Origin: JANYCG01 sp031392945
GTDB lineage: Bacteria; Pseudomonadota; Gammaproteobacteria; Burkholderiales; Burkholderiaceae_C
Reading direction: 5' to 3'
NCBI GenBank assembly: GCA_031392945.1
Contig: JANMVT010000085.1
Coordinates: forward strand, 1-43,144
Length of the DNA: 43,144 bases
Position numbers and translations under genes: made by a program. Below are positions 39,927 through 43,144 of the stretch, piece after piece; within the stretch, counting starts at the first letter, position 1, and each line of letters begins with the position of its first letter. The notes under the pieces were generated by a model. The model did not search any database. It was not told where the DNA came from and worked only from the letters and a program-made list of their open reading frames with translations.

Positions 39927-41258
39927 TCAATCTCCAAACATTTTTTGCTTGAGCTCGCGGCGTTGCTGCGCTTCCAGCGACAGGGTCGCCGTGGGGCGAG
40001 CCAACAGCCGACCGACGCCGATGGGCTCGCCGGTCTCATCGCAATAACCATAATCGCCCGCGTCAATGCGGTTGATGGACTGCTCAATCTTTTTCAGCAG
40101 TTTGCGCTCGCGGTCGCGCGTGCGAAGCTCCAGCGCGTGTTCTTCTTCGATGGTGGCGCGGTCCGCCGGGTCCGGCACCACCACGGTGTCTTCGCGCAAA
40201 TGCTCTGTGGTTTCGCCGGCACTGTTCAGGATGTCTTGTTTGAGAATGGCCAGTTTCAGGCGGAACACCGCCATCTGCTTTTCATTCATGTATTCGGCGT
40301 CCGGCATCGCCATCAATTCCGCGTCGCTCATCTGCTCGGCCGGTTTGGACTTCCAGTTGTTGGCGAGCTTGGGATCTTTTTTGTGCGCGGACGCCAGGGG
40401 CGGCGCGATCAAGGGCAAGGCCGTGGTCTGGGTGTAACTGGATTTTGCAGCCGTCGAGGCCACCGATTGCGCCATTGACGGCACTGTCAACTGCGCCAGC
40501 CTGGACGACGGCCGGCCGGCCTTGGCCGGCACGGGGGCCAGAGCGGCCACAACGGGTGCCGCCGCCGGGGTTTTGGCCAAAGCCCCCACTGGCGCCTTGG
40601 CCACGGGGGTTGCGGCTTTGGACGCGGGTTTGGCTGACGGTTTTGGCGGTGTCGCCAGCTTGGCTGGTTCTTGTTTTGCTTTTTTAGGGATGACTAGGTT
40701 CACTGATTTAGCCGCGACTTTCGGCGTCGGTTTCTGGTTTTTGGTTTTGACGGCCGCTGGCTTCACTGCCGTGACGACTAATTTAGCGACTGCTTTTTTG
40801 GCCGCCACTTTGGGCGCGGCCGCTTTGCCGGGTTTGCCGGGTTTGCCGGACTTGGCAGCTGGTTTCGCTGCGGGTTTGACAGACGGTTTCGCCACCGGAT
40901 TTTTCACAATGGCAGCACTGGCCTTGGGCTTGACTGCTGTTTTGACGCCAGCCTTCAGCGCAGGCTTCGCAGCCGGCTTGGCCGTAGGTTTTTTCGCCTG
41001 GCTTTGAACTTTGGCCGCCTTGGCTGGCTTGCCGACTTTAGCTTTCACGTCTGTCTTTCTCGCAGATTGCGCCTCTGCATGGGCTTGCCCGGCAACTTTG
41101 CCTGTGAATGAGGGTTTTTCAACATCATCCTCCACTTTGCGCGCCTCGTGAGCTTTTGACAGGCCGGTCGAACCGGGGCCACCAGAGTTTTCACTGGCGC
41201 GCGAGTGTACAGGTTTCCCCATGGGGAAGCCCATCAGTTGCAAAATCGAGACAATCAT
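39927..41258 (-). CDS. dksA: DksA-type RNA polymerase secondary-channel regulator with K/A/P-rich extension
   Basis: A 443-residue protein. The last ~146 residues are DksA: a coiled coil with the acidic tip VPDPADRATIEEEHALELRT, then a zinc-finger-like end YGYCDETGEPIGVGRLLARP then TATLSLEAQQRRELKQKMF. Only one of the four zinc cysteines of E. coli DksA remains (in YGYC), so this is a Cys-poor form. DksA binds RNA polymerase with ppGpp in the stringent response. The first ~295 residues are Lys/Ala/Pro repeats (KKPTAKPAAKPALKAG, KSGKPGKPGKAAAPKVAAKK), histone H1/AlgP-like. ATG at 41256-41258 overlaps the GTPase stop (ATGA). Later ATGs at 41234 and 41222 are alternatives. Confidence 0.9.
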   Translation of the reverse strand: MIVSILQLMGFPMGKPVHSRASENSGGPGSTGLSKAHEARKVEDDVEKPSFTGKVAGQAHAEAQSARKTDVKAKVGKPAKAAKVQSQAKKPTAKPAAKPALKAGVKTAVKPKASAAIVKNPVAKPSVKPAAKPAAKSGKPGKPGKAAAPKVAAKKAVAKLVVTAVKPAAVKTKNQKPTPKVAAKSVNLVIPKKAKQEPAKLATPPKPSAKPASKAATPVAKAPVGALAKTPAAAPVVAALAPVPAKAGRPSSRLAQLTVPSMAQSVASTAAKSSYTQTTALPLIAPPLASAHKKDPKLANNWKSKPAEQMSDAELMAMPDAEYMNEKQMAVFRLKLAILKQDILNSAGETTEHLREDTVVVPDPADRATIEEEHALELRTRDRERKLLKKIEQSINRIDAGDYGYCDETGEPIGVGRLLARPTATLSLEAQQRRELKQKMFGD

Positions 41259-42340
41259 GCGGCCACCAGGCACTGTTCCATGCCTTGCAAAAAGATGTCC
41301 TTGGGCAAGTCAATGCCGATGAAGACCATCTTGTTGACGCGTTTTTCGTCTGGCGCCCAAGGCGGCCCCAGGTCGCTGCCCATCAGTTGGTGCACACCCT
41401 GGAAGATCACTTTGCGGTCCGTGCCCTTCATGTTGAGCACGCCCTTGTAGCGCAACATGCGCGGGCCGTAAATATTGACGATGGCGCCTAAAAAGTCTTC
41501 CAGCTTGGCGGCGTCGAAGGCGCGGTCAGACTTGAAGACAAAACTCTTCACGTCGTCGTCGTGGTGATGGTGGTGGCCGTGGCCTTGATGCCCATGTTCG
41601 GCAGCGTGTGACGGGTGATCACATTGTTCGCCCTGTTCATGGTCATGACCCTCGTGACCGTGTCCGGCGTGGTCATGCTCCTCGTCCTTCAGGAAATCGG
41701 GGTCAATGTCGAGCTTGGCGTTCAAATTGAAGCCGCGCAGGTCAAACACCTCGGCCAGGGACACTTCGCCAAAATGCACGGCTTTTTGCGGCGCACGCGG
41801 GTTCATGTGTTTGAGGCGGTGCATCAGGGCGTCCACCTCGTCTTTGGCGACCAGGTCGGTCTTGCTGATGAAGATCTGGTCGGCAAAACCCACCTGGCGG
41901 CGTGCTTCCTGGCGGTCATTGAGCTGGGTGGCAGCGTGTTTGGCGTCCACCAGGGTCAAAATCGAATCCAGCAGGTAACTTTCGGCGATTTCATCGTCCA
42001 TGAAAAAAGTCTGCGCCACCGGGCCGGGGTCGGCAAGGCCGGTGGTTTCGATCACCACCCGGTCAAAGTCCAGCTCGCCCTTGCGCTTCTTCTCGGCCAA
42101 GTCGCGCAGGGCGCCGCGCAGGTCTTCGCGGATGGTGCAGCAGATGCAGCCATTGCTCATCTGGATGATCTGCTCCTTGGTTTCAGAGACAAGGATGTCG
42201 CTGTCAATGTTTTCCTCGCCGAACTCGTTCTCAATGACGGCGATTTTCTGGCCGTGGGCCTCTTCCAGCACGCGCTTGAGCAGCGTGGTTTTGCCCGAAC
42301 CGAGAAAACCGGTCAGGATGGTGGCAGGGATCAAACTCAT
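41255..42340 (-). CDS. COG0523 (CobW/ZigA-type) GTPase metallochaperone
   Basis: A 361-residue G3E GTPase. TILTGFLGSGKTTLLKRVLE (Walker A), VIENEFGEENIDSDIL, the metal-binding CxCC motif QMSNGCICCTIREDLRGALR, VVIETTGLADPGPVAQTFFM and the ISKTDLVAKDEVD base-recognition motif. A His/Asp-rich metal-binding stretch (HDHAGHGHEGHDHEQGEQCD, then GHGHHHHHDDD) separates the GTPase domain from the CobW C-terminal domain (FVFKSDRAFDAAKLEDFLGA, GVLNMKGTDRKVIFQGVHQL). Likely a zinc metallochaperone. Adjacent to a Cys-poor dksA, a pairing known from zinc-starvation loci elsewhere. ATG at 42338-42340. Confidence 0.92.
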   Translation of the reverse strand: MSLIPATILTGFLGSGKTTLLKRVLEEAHGQKIAVIENEFGEENIDSDILVSETKEQIIQMSNGCICCTIREDLRGALRDLAEKKRKGELDFDRVVIETTGLADPGPVAQTFFMDDEIAESYLLDSILTLVDAKHAATQLNDRQEARRQVGFADQIFISKTDLVAKDEVDALMHRLKHMNPRAPQKAVHFGEVSLAEVFDLRGFNLNAKLDIDPDFLKDEEHDHAGHGHEGHDHEQGEQCDHPSHAAEHGHQGHGHHHHHDDDVKSFVFKSDRAFDAAKLEDFLGAIVNIYGPRMLRYKGVLNMKGTDRKVIFQGVHQLMGSDLGPPWAPDEKRVNKMVFIGIDLPKDIFLQGMEQCLVAA

Positions 42341-42390
42341 GATTGTTGTCTCGAAACGGATGCTGACAATGTTGCGGGCAATGCGCCCCT

Positions 42391-42420
42391 ACCAGGAACT
42401 ACCAGGAGTTACCAAGATGG
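42391..42420. promoter_or_regulatory. Three 10-bp direct repeats upstream of the COG0523 gene
   Basis: ACCAGGAACT, ACCAGGAGTT and ACCAAGATGG follow directly, 51-80 bases upstream of the GTPase start. The helical-turn spacing fits an activator or repressor array. I see no Zur-type palindrome. Function unknown. Confidence 0.45.
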
Positions 42421-42462
42421 GGAGTTTATCGGTCTATTCAAGCTTCAGCGACCGGGGGGCTA

Positions 42463-43144
<682 letters not shown>

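Overview
The window looks like a chromosomal segment of a GC-rich betaproteobacterium, most likely Burkholderiales/Comamonadaceae (Rhodoferax/Polaromonas-like). This is inferred from protein character, from the complete dcw order ending in lpxC, from the neighbourhood hslU-hslV-STAS protein-dksA-COG0523 GTPase, and from short AT-rich repeats of a kind I associate with that family. No tRNA, rRNA, CRISPR array or intact insertion sequence was seen.

Layout. Positions 1-4331: a minus-strand run (NAD(P)-binding reductase, DoxX, extradiol-type dioxygenase, a conserved protein, tldD) divergent from a LysR regulator. Positions 4342-6386: a beta-hydroxyacid dehydrogenase overlapping rodA. Positions 6476-13078, plus strand: yqiA-type esterase, RNB exoribonuclease, TonB-like protein, mtgA, a plsC-type acyltransferase, cdsA, ruvC. 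Positions 13079-15444: a small AT-richer accessory island with a frameshifted helicase-type C-terminal remnant, an intact vapBC pair, a Bro-N (DinD-like) gene behind a near-perfect LexA box but broken by a 4-bp duplication, and the 5' stub of an AAA ATPase gene. Next comes a membrane PAS-GGDEF diguanylate cyclase. Positions 16949-35817, all minus: the full dcw cluster mraZ-rsmH-ftsL-ftsI-murE-murF-mraY-murD-ftsW-murG-murC-ddl-ftsQ-ftsA-ftsZ-lpxC plus a small membrane protein. Positions 36069-43144, minus: hslU, hslV, a STAS-domain protein, dksA with a huge K/A/P-rich extension, a COG0523 GTPase and partial rlmI.

Functionally the window is dominated by envelope biogenesis: precursor synthesis (murC-F, ddl, mraY, murG), polymerisation (ftsW, ftsI, rodA, mtgA), divisome assembly (ftsL, ftsQ, ftsA, ftsZ), lipid A (lpxC) and phospholipid synthesis (plsC-type, cdsA). 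Most dcw neighbours overlap by 1-10 bases, so translational coupling is likely. mraZ is preceded by three 10-bp-spaced GTG repeats that look like its own operator.

The most unusual signals are the decayed SOS-controlled island, a ~45-bp repeat family found at the 3' ends of cdsA and murC and inside murD, two ~157-bp elements bracketing ftsZ whose hairpin arms differ in sequence but remain perfectly paired, and the chimeric DksA. I did not find a complete novel system. The island reads as the wreck of one. All gene names rest on reading motifs, with no database search.
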